Assembly: GCA_021604265.1 (NCBI GenBank) | Contig: BQIY01000011.1 | Coordinates: 1 to 15,829, forward strand | Origin: Nitrospirales bacterium | GTDB lineage: Bacteria; Nitrospirota; Nitrospiria; Nitrospirales; UBA8639 | Direction of reading: 5' to 3' | Length of the DNA stretch: 15,829 nt | Shown: positions 1 through 7,071 of the stretch, piece after piece | Numbering within the stretch: the first letter of the stretch is position 1 | How the letters are laid out: each line of letters starts with the position of its first letter | Translations under genes and position numbers: made by a program | Notes under the pieces: model-generated | What the model was told of the DNA's origin: nothing | Databases searched by the model: none | What the model saw: only the letters and a program-made list of their open reading frames with translations

Positions 1-614
1 TCAGGAAGATTCCCAAGGTCGGGCGTTACTTGCATGTATCGAAGGACGTTGTGCTGGTCAACCACCATGACCGCTCTAGCGAGTACATGGGGACCTTCCA
101 GAAGCAATCCATGGGTTTTTCCGAATTCTCCAGCACGATAATCCGATAAAAATACCACATTATCGATGTGGGCTTCCTGAGCAAATCGTTTTTGTGCAAA
201 TGGCGTATCGATGCTGATGGTTATCAGTTTCACTTGCTGGTCGAGGCCTTGGTTCTTTTCGCTCAGATAATGTGTTTGTTGTTCGCAGACTCTCGTGTCG
301 AGCGACGGCACAATATTTATAATGCGGATAGGGTTGTTGAGCCCGTTCAATGTGCTGAGGGATAAATCTTCTTTGGTCACTTGTGCGGATCGAAGTGTCT
401 CGCCGACCGCGATGGGTGTTCCGGATAACGGGAGTTCGGTTCCGCGAAACAGAATGTGATTGCCTTCACCCGGGTAGGCGGTTTCATAGGTGACGGGGAT
501 ATCGGTATAGGTGAATCCGTTATTGTGTTGGTCTCTCATCATTGAACATCCAGAAAGGATGAACAGTCCTGCAAAAATGATGAGCCCAGACCTGGTGAAC
601 GTCTCAGTAGTCAT
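1..614 (-). CDS. tpx: Thiol peroxidase (Tpx family), lipoprotein form, 3' part cut by window edge
   Basis: Atypical Tpx-type peroxiredoxin that should reduce hydrogen or lipid peroxides. The visible 204 codons begin with a lipoprotein signal: short charged start, hydrophobic stretch, lipobox LSGC with Cys23 as the lipidated residue. This implies an envelope location, whereas E. coli Tpx lacks such a leader. The Tpx signature PSLDTRVC gives the peroxidatic Cys110. It is followed by the family segments TPFAQKRF and LARAVMVVD. The resolving cysteine, which in E. coli Tpx lies just after the PFAQ-x-RF motif, is Ala here (RFAQEAH). No other Cys besides 23 and 110 is visible. The frame is open at base 1, so only the last part of the domain is missing. 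The ATG at 614 has GGAG 8 bases upstream. It starts 22 bases after the hydrolase gene stop and is probably the last visible member of the carboxylase operon. Family assignment is firm; the one-cysteine mechanism is inferred. Confidence 0.9.
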   Translation of the reverse strand, partial: MTTETFTRSGLIIFAGLFILSGCSMMRDQHNNGFTYTDIPVTYETAYPGEGNHILFRGTELPLSGTPIAVGETLRSAQVTKEDLSLSTLNGLNNPIRIINIVPSLDTRVCEQQTHYLSEKNQGLDQQVKLITISIDTPFAQKRFAQEAHIDNVVFLSDYRAGEFGKTHGLLLEGPHVLARAVMVVDQHNVLRYMQVTPDLGNLP

Positions 615-636
615 ATGCAATCTCCATCGTGACAGG

Positions 637-1614
637 TTAACGCGGTAATGCATGGTTTATCGTATCATGATTGTGTGTCTGTAAAAATTCTTGGATGTAG
701 GCATTGACCTGTTCCGGTTTTTCCCACTGAAGCAAATGCCCTGCCTTGGGAATGAGATGCCATGTTGTCTGAGGGATCAGCTCGTGTAAGTGTTGGCCTA
801 CAGCAGGTTGAAAGACTTGATCTTCTTCTCCCCACAGGATCAACGTTGGCTGAAGTATCTCTTGAAGGCGTACTCCATAGTGGTGTTCCCATTCGTCCAT
901 ATGTTCCATGAGTGAATAGATGGGCGTGAGCACGTCCGTCTGTATTCTGTTTTGATAGGATCGTTCTACTATCAATGGTGTTAATAATGCAACATCATAC
1001 AGGATTTCTTCAAGGACCTGTTTCGTGGCCCAACGTCCGGCCAGCCAATTCCCAATCTTGGCTAACCAGAGTGGGGGGCGATGTTCAAGAAATCGTTGAT
1101 AGAGTGGTGAATGAATCGTGCCGTTGAGGGTCTGAGGAAAGCCAGAGATTAAAATCAGGGATTGTACGCGATGGGGTTCGGTTAAGGCCGTGGCCATGGC
1201 GAGTCCGGCTCCCATGGAATTCCCAAGCAACGTGGCTTTGTCAATTTCTAACGCGTTCATAAATTGAAGGAAAAACGTGGTCAACTTCGATGGGGAGTAG
1301 GTGATGTCAGGTTTGGCTGACATCCCGGAACCCAAGAGATCAACGGTGATGACTCGATAGTGTGATGACAAGGCGAACTGCTGGTGCTCCCAGTTCCACA
1401 TGGCCCCCCCCAACCCATGAATCAAAATAAGAGGAGGCCCTGATCCAATTTCGATATAGGCGATTTGATGGCCATCAATGCTAATGGTCCGGAGGGGTAT
1501 TCGTTGAATGGATTCAATCAAAGGCGGGGGGTTCGGTGTACTGGTGCATCCAGCGTGAATGATAAACGTCAAGACCAAAAAGACAGACCAACAACGATGT
1601 AATGGACCGCGCAC
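637..1614 (-). CDS. Alpha/beta-fold hydrolase, predicted lipoprotein
   Basis: A 325-residue alpha/beta hydrolase of unknown substrate (esterase, lipase or C-C hydrolase are all possible). The N-terminus is a lipoprotein signal ending in HAGC with Cys23, so the enzyme should be membrane-anchored outside the cytoplasm. The fold marks are in order: oxyanion-loop HGLGG (66-70), DLLGSG (92-97), nucleophile elbow GNSMGAG with Ser133, acid WGEEDQ with Asp265, and KAGH with His293. The catalytic triad is therefore complete. The start is GTG, only three bases after the pycB stop, with no clear ribosome binding site. Translation is probably coupled to pycB. A 22-base gap leads to tpx. Why a secreted hydrolase should share a transcript with a carboxylase is unclear. 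Confidence 0.88.
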   Translation of the reverse strand: MRGPLHRCWSVFLVLTFIIHAGCTSTPNPPPLIESIQRIPLRTISIDGHQIAYIEIGSGPPLILIHGLGGAMWNWEHQQFALSSHYRVITVDLLGSGMSAKPDITYSPSKLTTFFLQFMNALEIDKATLLGNSMGAGLAMATALTEPHRVQSLILISGFPQTLNGTIHSPLYQRFLEHRPPLWLAKIGNWLAGRWATKQVLEEILYDVALLTPLIVERSYQNRIQTDVLTPIYSLMEHMDEWEHHYGVRLQEILQPTLILWGEEDQVFQPAVGQHLHELIPQTTWHLIPKAGHLLQWEKPEQVNAYIQEFLQTHNHDTINHALPR

Positions 1615-1617
1615 GGT

Positions 1618-3576
1618 TTACTCAAGTTGAATCAGTGTTTCGTCGGGGTTCACTTCATCTCCTTCTTGAACAAAGATGGCAGACACCGTACCCGCAATGG
1701 GAGACTGCACGCGATTCTCCATCTTCATAGCTTCAACAACGAGTAGCGAGTCTCCTACTTCGACCGCATCACCTTGATTGACAAACACTTTGACAACTCG
1801 TCCGGGCATGGGAGTGGTGACGTCCCCAGGTTTGGCGGGTTTCGGGCGTCCGTCCGTTGATTTGGTTTCGCCATTGCTGACAGCCGCTTCCGGCCCTCCG
1901 GCTAAGACTTCTTGAAGAGGCTCAAGGTAGACTTCTTCGAGTTTATCATCAACTTTGATGTAATAGGGTTTAATGCCGTCAACTGTTCTGCCCGCACCGG
2001 AGACACGAATGTGATAGGACTCGCCATGCACGGTGACTTTAAATTCAACAGGTGCCAGATGCAGGTCCGTGGCCACAAATGGTCCGCCTTCGCCGGGTGG
2101 GTCGAGTTGTTCAGGTTTCAGTTCTCCGCGTTCGCGTTCATCGAAAAACTGTAAGGCCACAGAGGGCAGCATGGCATAGGAGACTAAGTCTTCAGGTGAA
2201 GCCTGTTGTTCCTTGAGCTCTTCTTTGGCATCGTCAAGTTCTGGGTCGAGACTATCCGCCGGACGCCCTTTCACTGGTTGTTCGCCCTCGAGCGACTGCT
2301 TTCGAATAGTCGAATTGAGTGAGCCAGGCGGTGTGCCATAGAGTCCACGGAAATAGTTTTTGGTTTCGTTGGTAATGACTTTGTATCGTTCACCGGTTAA
2401 GACATTCAGCGTGGCCTGGGTTCCGACGATTTGACTTGAAGGTGTCACCAAGGGGGGATACCCCATATCCTTGCGCACACGCGGGATCTCACTCAGCACT
2501 TCTTTCATTTTATCGAGAGCATTTTGTTCCGCTAACTGTGCAGCGAGGTTTGACAGCATGCCTCCGGGTACTTGCGACACCAAAATGTCCGTATCGACTC
2601 CTGTGAAGTCGCTTTCAAATTGTCGATATCGCTTGCGCACTTTTCGGAGACCGTCGGCGGCTGGTGCTAAGTCTTGAAGATTGAGCCCCGTATCATAGGG
2701 GGTATCTCGTAACGCGGCAATAAAGGATTCTGTTGGAGGGTGAGAGGTGCCGCCTGCCAAGGGGGACATGGCGGTATCGAGAATATCCAGTCCTCCGAGG
2801 ACGGCCATGAGGGCTGACATTGAGGCCATTCCTGAAGTGTAGTGTGTATGCAGGTGAATAGGAACTCTGACCGTCGCTTTGAGTCGCGTCATGAGTTCAT
2901 AGGCTTCGAATGGGGGGAGAAGCCCCGCCATGTCTTTAATACAGATCGTATCGGTCCCCAGATCTTCGAGTTGCTTGGCCTGCTCGACAAAATGATTCAG
3001 GCTATGGACTGGGCTCACGGTGTAGCAAATTGTTGCTTCGACATGTTTCCCGCAACTTTTGGCGACTTCCATGGCATATTTCATATTTCGGATATCATTG
3101 AGGGCATCAAAAATACGAAAGACGTCAATGCCGTTTTTTGCCGAGAGTTCAATGAACTTTTCTAAGACATCATCTGCATAATGTCGGTATCCGACTAAGT
3201 TTTGTCCACGAAGCAGCATTTGGAGTCGAGTGTTCGGCGCTGCTTCCCGAAAAGCCCGAAGGCGTTCCCATGGGTCTTCCTTGAGAAATCGAAGGCATGA
3301 ATCAAATGTGGCGCCGCCCCAGACTTCGAGTGACCAAAACCCGACTGAATCTAATTGTGAGGCGATCGGAAGAAGATCTTCTGTCCGCATCCGCGTGGCC
3401 AGGAGCGACTGATGGCCATCACGCAGGGCAACATCGGTAATGTGTAGCTTTCTTCCACGGGATGCCTTGAGGTCAAGCTTTGTATTGTGAATGGAATTTT
3501 TTGTAGAAGACGAACGAGCAGGTTTTGTTTTTTTTTGTAGAACGAGATTTGGAAGCCATCGTACGCCTTTCACCAA
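1618..3576 (-). CDS. pycB: Carboxyltransferase/biotin-carrier subunit of pyruvate (or 2-oxoglutarate) carboxylase
   Basis: Large subunit of a two-subunit biotin carboxylase system, similar to PycB, OadA and CfiA. It moves CO2 from carboxybiotin to pyruvate, or in CfiA-type enzymes to 2-oxoglutarate. Residues ~43-310 are the HMGL-like TIM barrel: DVALRDGHQS (Asp53), carbamylated-lysine site IKDMAG (Lys214) and the metal pair HLHTH (His241, His243). A conserved carboxyltransferase domain follows to ~480. The C-terminal ~80 residues are a biotinyl domain with EAMKMEN, biotin on Lys618. There are no membrane segments and no OadB/OadG genes here, which argues against the sodium-pumping decarboxylase. 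As read, the only starts are TTG at 3576 or GTG at 3573, without a ribosome binding site. A better start, ATG at 3559 preceded by AAAGG, is one base out of frame across a nine-A run (see finding). Numbering is from the TTG. Confidence 0.92.
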   Translation of the reverse strand: MVKGVRWLPNLVLQKKTKPARSSSTKNSIHNTKLDLKASRGRKLHITDVALRDGHQSLLATRMRTEDLLPIASQLDSVGFWSLEVWGGATFDSCLRFLKEDPWERLRAFREAAPNTRLQMLLRGQNLVGYRHYADDVLEKFIELSAKNGIDVFRIFDALNDIRNMKYAMEVAKSCGKHVEATICYTVSPVHSLNHFVEQAKQLEDLGTDTICIKDMAGLLPPFEAYELMTRLKATVRVPIHLHTHYTSGMASMSALMAVLGGLDILDTAMSPLAGGTSHPPTESFIAALRDTPYDTGLNLQDLAPAADGLRKVRKRYRQFESDFTGVDTDILVSQVPGGMLSNLAAQLAEQNALDKMKEVLSEIPRVRKDMGYPPLVTPSSQIVGTQATLNVLTGERYKVITNETKNYFRGLYGTPPGSLNSTIRKQSLEGEQPVKGRPADSLDPELDDAKEELKEQQASPEDLVSYAMLPSVALQFFDERERGELKPEQLDPPGEGGPFVATDLHLAPVEFKVTVHGESYHIRVSGAGRTVDGIKPYYIKVDDKLEEVYLEPLQEVLAGGPEAAVSNGETKSTDGRPKPAKPGDVTTPMPGRVVKVFVNQGDAVEVGDSLLVVEAMKMENRVQSPIAGTVSAIFVQEGDEVNPDETLIQLE

Positions 3577-3651
3577 AACAGAAGGTTCGTCAATGATGAT
3601 GAGCCTCGTCGCTCACGATATTCACTCATCAGACTATCTAAGTCAGAAGGG

Positions 3652-5070
3652 TTAGAGCCCTTCGTAGGCGGCGATTGCCGCTGATAATGCGACTACTAAA
3701 TCTTCCGGTTCAACCATTTCTTCATAGGTATACAGGTTTGAGTGTCCCTCAAGATACGAGGTGTCAAAACGGCCCGCTCGGAAGTCCGGTTCTTCCATGA
3801 TTTTTGTCAGAAATGGAATGGTCGTTTTGACTCCGCGCAGGACAAATTCTTCCAATGAACGATGTGTCCGTCGGACGGCTTCGTCCCACGTTCGCCCATG
3901 AACGGTGAGTTTTGCGAGGAGCGCATCATAGTACGGTGGCACGGTGTAGTCTTTATAGACCAATCCGTCAATTCGTACGCCCACTCCACCGGGGGAAAGA
4001 TAGGCGGTGACTTTTCCCGAAGAGGGGCGAAATCCATTTTGCGGGTCTTCGGCATTGATGCGGCATTGAATCGCATAGCCTTGGAGGTTCACTTCATGTT
4101 GTCCGAAAACTAGCGGCCGACCGGCTGCAATCCAAATTTGGGATTGGACAATGTCCACGGCGGTGATTTGTTCCGTCACGGTATGCTCAACCTGAATCCG
4201 CGGATTCATTTCGATAAAATAATAGCGACCATCCGGATCGAGTAAGAACTCGATCGTGCCGGCGTTGTAGAACTGAGCGGCACGCGCCAGCGAGATTGCG
4301 GCCTCTCCCATCTCAGCTCGTAAGCGAGGGGTGAGAATCAGTGACGGGGCAATTTCAATGAGTTTTTGATGGCGCCGTTGAATGGAACAATCACGTTCTC
4401 CCAGATGGATGACGTAGCCATTTTTGTCGGCAAGAAGTTGAAACTCAATGTGATGCGGACGCTCGACATATTTCTCGAGAAATAATTCTCCATTGCCGAA
4501 AGCGGCTAAGGCTTCACGGGCTCCAGCCTCCATGGCCTCTTTGAGCTCATCATCAGATCGAACGACTCGAAGACCACGGCCGCCGCCTCCTGCGCTGGCT
4601 TTGACCATGATCGGATATCCGATTCGTTGCGCAAACGCGATGCCCTCTTCAACGCTAGAGGCCGGACCATCAGTGCCAGGTACAACAGGAACGCCGACTT
4701 TTTTCGCTAATTCACGCGCTTGGACTTTATCGCCTAATAATTGAAGTGAATGAGCCGACGGCCCAATAAAGGTAATGCCGGCTTCTTCGCATAATGTCGC
4801 AAATTCTGCATTTTCGGCCAGAAACCCGTAGCCGGGATGAATGGCGTCGGCGCGAATCCGTTTCGCGAGACGCACGATTTGCTGAGCATCAAGGTAGCCT
4901 TTTACGGGACCGGGCCCGACAAGGTAGGCCTCGTTCGCTTTTTTGACATAGATGCCCGTTGCGTCGCTTTCTGCGTAAATAGCGGCGGTCGCAATGCCTA
5001 ATTCACGACAGGCGCGAATGATCCGCATGGCGATTTCGCCTCGATTGGCCACAAGAATTTTTCTAAACAT
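3652..5070 (-). CDS. pycA: Biotin carboxylase subunit of pyruvate (or 2-oxoglutarate) carboxylase
   Basis: A 472-residue ATP-grasp enzyme that carboxylates biotin on the partner subunit using ATP and bicarbonate. The N-terminal biotin-carboxylase domain starts FRKILVANRGEIA. The glycine-rich ATP lid GGGGRGLRVV is at 161-170, ERDCSIQRRHQK at 225-236 (Lys236 matching the catalytic Lys238 of E. coli AccC), and FIEMNPRIQVEHTVTE downstream. The C-terminal domain is complete. It has the length of stand-alone AccC/PycA/CfiB proteins. It also resembles acetyl-CoA carboxylase AccC, but the pycB-type gene 75 bases downstream makes pyruvate carboxylase or rTCA-type 2-oxoglutarate carboxylase the better call. 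The ATG at 5070 has no clear Shine-Dalgarno. A moderate promoter candidate lies about 60-90 bases upstream. Confidence 0.93.
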   Translation of the reverse strand: MFRKILVANRGEIAMRIIRACRELGIATAAIYAESDATGIYVKKANEAYLVGPGPVKGYLDAQQIVRLAKRIRADAIHPGYGFLAENAEFATLCEEAGITFIGPSAHSLQLLGDKVQARELAKKVGVPVVPGTDGPASSVEEGIAFAQRIGYPIMVKASAGGGGRGLRVVRSDDELKEAMEAGAREALAAFGNGELFLEKYVERPHHIEFQLLADKNGYVIHLGERDCSIQRRHQKLIEIAPSLILTPRLRAEMGEAAISLARAAQFYNAGTIEFLLDPDGRYYFIEMNPRIQVEHTVTEQITAVDIVQSQIWIAAGRPLVFGQHEVNLQGYAIQCRINAEDPQNGFRPSSGKVTAYLSPGGVGVRIDGLVYKDYTVPPYYDALLAKLTVHGRTWDEAVRRTHRSLEEFVLRGVKTTIPFLTKIMEEPDFRAGRFDTSYLEGHSNLYTYEEMVEPEDLVVALSAAIAAYEGL

Positions 5071-5129
5071 AAGATTCGTGTGCTTTGCGTCAATTAGATA
5101 ACGATAAACGCTGTCATGGTCTTATTGTG

Positions 5130-5158
5130 ATAAAACGAGCCGTGCATGGATCGTTCAA
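5130..5158 (-). promoter_or_regulatory. Candidate sigma70-type promoter for the pycA-pycB operon
   Basis: On the minus strand TTGAAC (5158-5153) and TTTTAT (5135-5130) are separated by exactly 17 bases. Each hexamer matches four of six consensus positions. Transcription would start near 5122 and give a leader of about 50 bases before the pycA ATG. The prediction rests on motif and spacing only. Confidence 0.35.
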
Positions 5159-5179
5159 TTAGTCCCGCATTCCTTCTGG

Positions 5180-6037
5180 TTAGTTCGTATCAAGAGGATA
5201 ATAATGATTTGTCTTCACGATACGTTGACCTTCCGGAGACAGGGCAAATTGTTCAAAGGCTAAGGCGAGCGGCGTCGGGTCGTTCCTTGTTGTGAAGACT
5301 ACCGGTCGCTGAAGCGGATAGGTCTTATCCAGTACCGTTTGATATTCGGGCTCAACCTGATTGACAAAAACAAGATTGATGGCGACGCCGTCTTCCTTTG
5401 CGCGCAGGGCCGGAGTCATCGAAACAAACGTAATCGCGGCTAAGTCTCCTGCCACAACATTGATGGCATGTCGTTCTTGGTCAACAACTTTGGCTGAGCG
5501 GGGAATTCGCGTAATGCCTAACACATCGACCAATCCTTGTCGAATATTTTGATTGTCGGTTCGACTGACAAGCTTAATCCTCATTTCCGGAGCTTCTTCA
5601 TACACTTGAGACCAGAAGCGAATTTTTCCTGAAAAGACTCCGGCGATTTGTGTCAGCGCCATTTCAGAGACAGGATTTGAAAAGTTTGTCAGTATGGCAA
5701 TTCCATCACGAGCGACGACGGTCGAACGAAGATGAGGGGCTAGATATCCCGTGACGCCGATATCGGCCTCTTGTAATTCGAGCGTTCGTATGGGCTTTGC
5801 ATTTTCATGCCAAAAGACATCAACGGAAACCGAAAAATGTTTATCTTCAAAGGCGTTAGCCAAACTCGAGACTAAGTGCCGTTCCGGACCATTTCCGGTG
5901 ATCAGAATGGTTCCTGATAGGTCTGACGTATTTCGGGAAGGTACTTCAGCAAAAAGCGCCCCAGTCCAAACGACACTGGCCAATAAGAAGTTGATGAAGA
6001 GAAGGAATATTCTCACAACAGCATTTTCATTCCACAT
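5180..6037 (-). CDS. PstS-like periplasmic substrate-binding protein (orphan)
   Basis: A 285-residue exported protein of the phosphate-binding PstS-like (PBP-like) superfamily. A hydrophobic signal peptide (about 9-30) ends in ALFA, a good signal peptidase I site after Ala30. The mature part opens with a typical first strand, TILITGNGPE. The segments ADIGVTGY, ALTQIAGVFSGKIRFW and LAAITFVSM, and the C-terminal FEQFALSPEGQRIV, follow the PstS pattern in which the IFxGKIxxW motif sits mid-protein. No PstC, PstA or PstB gene is adjacent, so it may be a sensor, a scavenging protein or part of a transporter encoded elsewhere. The ligand cannot be read from the sequence. The ATG at 6037 lacks a clear ribosome binding site. 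A GTG seven codons later would still leave a usable signal peptide. Confidence 0.75.
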   Translation of the reverse strand: MWNENAVVRIFLLFINFLLASVVWTGALFAEVPSRNTSDLSGTILITGNGPERHLVSSLANAFEDKHFSVSVDVFWHENAKPIRTLELQEADIGVTGYLAPHLRSTVVARDGIAILTNFSNPVSEMALTQIAGVFSGKIRFWSQVYEEAPEMRIKLVSRTDNQNIRQGLVDVLGITRIPRSAKVVDQERHAINVVAGDLAAITFVSMTPALRAKEDGVAINLVFVNQVEPEYQTVLDKTYPLQRPVVFTTRNDPTPLALAFEQFALSPEGQRIVKTNHYYPLDTN

Positions 6038-6131
6038 TGACTGTTCATTTCAAAAATTTGGAATGTGGTGCAATACGATCTTTCTGGCTTTTGGCAACTC
6101 ATTATTCTTTTGATCAACAGAAACCCGCGGA

Positions 6132-6161
6132 ATAATTCCTGTTTTCAAGCATGAATGTCAA
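6132..6161 (-). promoter_or_regulatory. Candidate promoter for the PstS-like gene
   Basis: On the minus strand a perfect TTGACA (6161-6156) is followed after 18 bases by AATTAT (6137-6132), a four-of-six match to TATAAT. The predicted start near 6125 gives a leader of about 88 bases. The surrounding 6038-6284 interval holds no gene I can support. Confidence 0.4.
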
Positions 6162-6209
6162 GCCAAGAAGCAATAACCTTGATCCTGTACGAAAGTCTTC
6201 TTTTAGCCT

Positions 6210-6249
6210 CGATGATGATGAACGAATTTGAGCGAACTTCGCATCATCG
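6210..6249. repeat. Inverted repeat downstream of the FmdB gene
   Basis: CGATGATG (6210-6217) and CATCATCG (6242-6249) are a perfect 8-base inverted repeat with a 24-base interval. The interval contains a small GCGAA/TTCGC palindrome on the minus strand. It lies 36 bases past the fmdB stop, so it could be a transcript 3'-end structure, but there is no U tract beside it. Confidence 0.3.
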
Positions 6250-6284
6250 GGATACACCTTCGTCAAAATCGTGCCTTGCACCAA

Positions 6285-6584
6285 TTAGGCTGAATCGCCA
6301 GGGGTTGTTGCACCGGGCGGGGGGATAGGCATTGCACGTTGCCCAATCAGAGGGGGGAGCTTTGAAAACTTGCTGGCTCGCTCATCTAACATATTATAGG
6401 CTTTCATTTCAGCAAATCCTGTCTTATGCGTGCCCACGACCTTTGAGGCAAAGGCAGACATGAGCCTTCGGCTTTTTGTCGCATTGCATTTTGGACAGAC
6501 GGTTTCTTCAGCTTTGACGGTGAGCGACTGCATGATTTCGTACTGATTTTCACAAGCCTCACACAAGTATTCGTATAATGGCAT
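6285..6584 (-). CDS. FmdB/CxxC zinc-ribbon family protein
   Basis: A 99-residue small zinc-ribbon protein of the FmdB family of putative regulatory proteins. The N-terminus MPLYEYLCEAC is the family hallmark. Two CxxC knuckles (Cys8/Cys11 and Cys30/Cys33) should bind one zinc. The C-terminal half is low in structure and ends in a Pro/Gly-rich tail. The start is ATG 6584, not the longer frame to 6617, because AAGGAGG lies 7 bases before this ATG. It is transcribed away from the small genes at 6847. A TATAAT box at 6697-6692 gives it a leader of about 100 bases that carries a 12-pair hairpin. The molecular function of the family is not settled. Confidence 0.85.
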   Translation of the reverse strand: MPLYEYLCEACENQYEIMQSLTVKAEETVCPKCNATKSRRLMSAFASKVVGTHKTGFAEMKAYNMLDERASKFSKLPPLIGQRAMPIPPPGATTPGDSA

Positions 6585-6624
6585 GGTAGACCCTCCTTCA
6601 GCTTTTCTGGATAGCAAATGTCAG

Positions 6625-6656
6625 TTCAGCCATTGAATGATATTCAATGTGCTGGA
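6625..6656. repeat. Long inverted repeat in the fmdB leader / divergent intergenic region
   Basis: CATTGAAT-GAT-ATTCAATG (6631-6649) is a perfect 8-3-8 palindrome. Flanking CAGC (6627-6630) and GCTG (6651-6654) extend the stem to 12 pairs with a single bulged T, and two more pairs follow if a U-G wobble is allowed. On the plus strand it is followed by TTTTT after four A residues. It lies between the fmdB -10 box and start codon, so it is either a leader hairpin or a dimeric regulator operator. Confidence 0.5.
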
Positions 6657-6691
6657 AAATTTTTCTTGTCGAGTCACAAATTAGTGTCACT

Positions 6692-6697
6692 ATTATA
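6692..6697 (-). promoter_or_regulatory. -10 box for fmdB
   Basis: A perfect TATAAT on the minus strand, 108 bases upstream of the fmdB ATG. The -35 region is weak: the best is TGGCGA at 18 bases, three of six matches. The start would be near 6685, placing the 6625-6656 inverted repeat inside the transcript leader. Confidence 0.4.
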
Positions 6698-6766
6698 CCG
6701 AATGATGAGGAAGCGTCGCCATGGCTTGTCTGGAAACAGTTTTCAAGTGTATTGTAGGTGAGAATC

Positions 6767-6807
6767 TTGACATTTTCAAAGTCAAACCATTACCTTACGA
6801 GGTTTGA
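6767..6807 (+). promoter_or_regulatory. Candidate promoter with overlapping inverted repeats upstream of the 59-aa gene
   Basis: A perfect TTGACA (6767-6772) is followed after 18 bases by a weak -10, TACCTT (6791-6796). Two inverted repeats overlap it: TTGAC/GTCAA (6767-6771 and 6781-6785) across the -35, and TCAAACC/GGTTTGA (6782-6788 and 6801-6807) across the -10. They share four bases and so cannot both form. This looks like an operator arrangement, but the protein that would bind it is unknown. Confidence 0.35.
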
Positions 6808-6846
6808 ATTTTAAGGAACTCTATTAGAACGAGAAGGAGGCGTGCC

Positions 6847-7026
6847 ATGCCGGTGCTCATTCGGAAGTACAAACTAGCCAGCGGTCTGATGCAAGAAGAA
6901 CGTATTGATGAACAAGATCGTATTGACCGCTATTTTCGTCTGTTACATCGTGATGATGTGAAGAAATTGCAAGCTGGGGAAAAGGTCATTGTGGAAAAGG
7001 ATGAGTGGCAACTCTTGAATGACTAA
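6847..7026 (+). CDS. Small charged protein of unknown function (59 aa)
   Basis: Not recognised. The gene encodes 59 residues, starting MPVLIRKYKL and ending KDEWQLLND. It is rich in Arg, Lys, Asp and Glu, with no Cys, no signal peptide and no membrane segment. Residues ~15-42 look helical and amphipathic, and the end reads like short beta strands. A full AAGGAGG ribosome binding site sits 7 bases before the ATG, among the strongest in the window and the best sign that the gene is real. It is the first of three co-directional small genes and has its own TTGACA-containing upstream region. Function cannot be inferred. Confidence 0.7.
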   Translation: MPVLIRKYKLASGLMQEERIDEQDRIDRYFRLLHRDDVKKLQAGEKVIVEKDEWQLLND

Positions 7027-7071
7027 TCATCAGATGTTCCAGAATATTATCTTCCAAACACCTGCTGCGTT

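Noticed and set aside
168..365. Plus-strand 65-codon frame opposite tpx
   Set aside because: It is antisense to the conserved thiol-peroxidase frame, which has lipobox and catalytic motifs.
3577..3629. Possible 18-codon leader peptide between pycA and pycB (ATG 3629)
   Set aside because: It has no ribosome binding site and no regulatory codon pattern; a chance frame is more likely.
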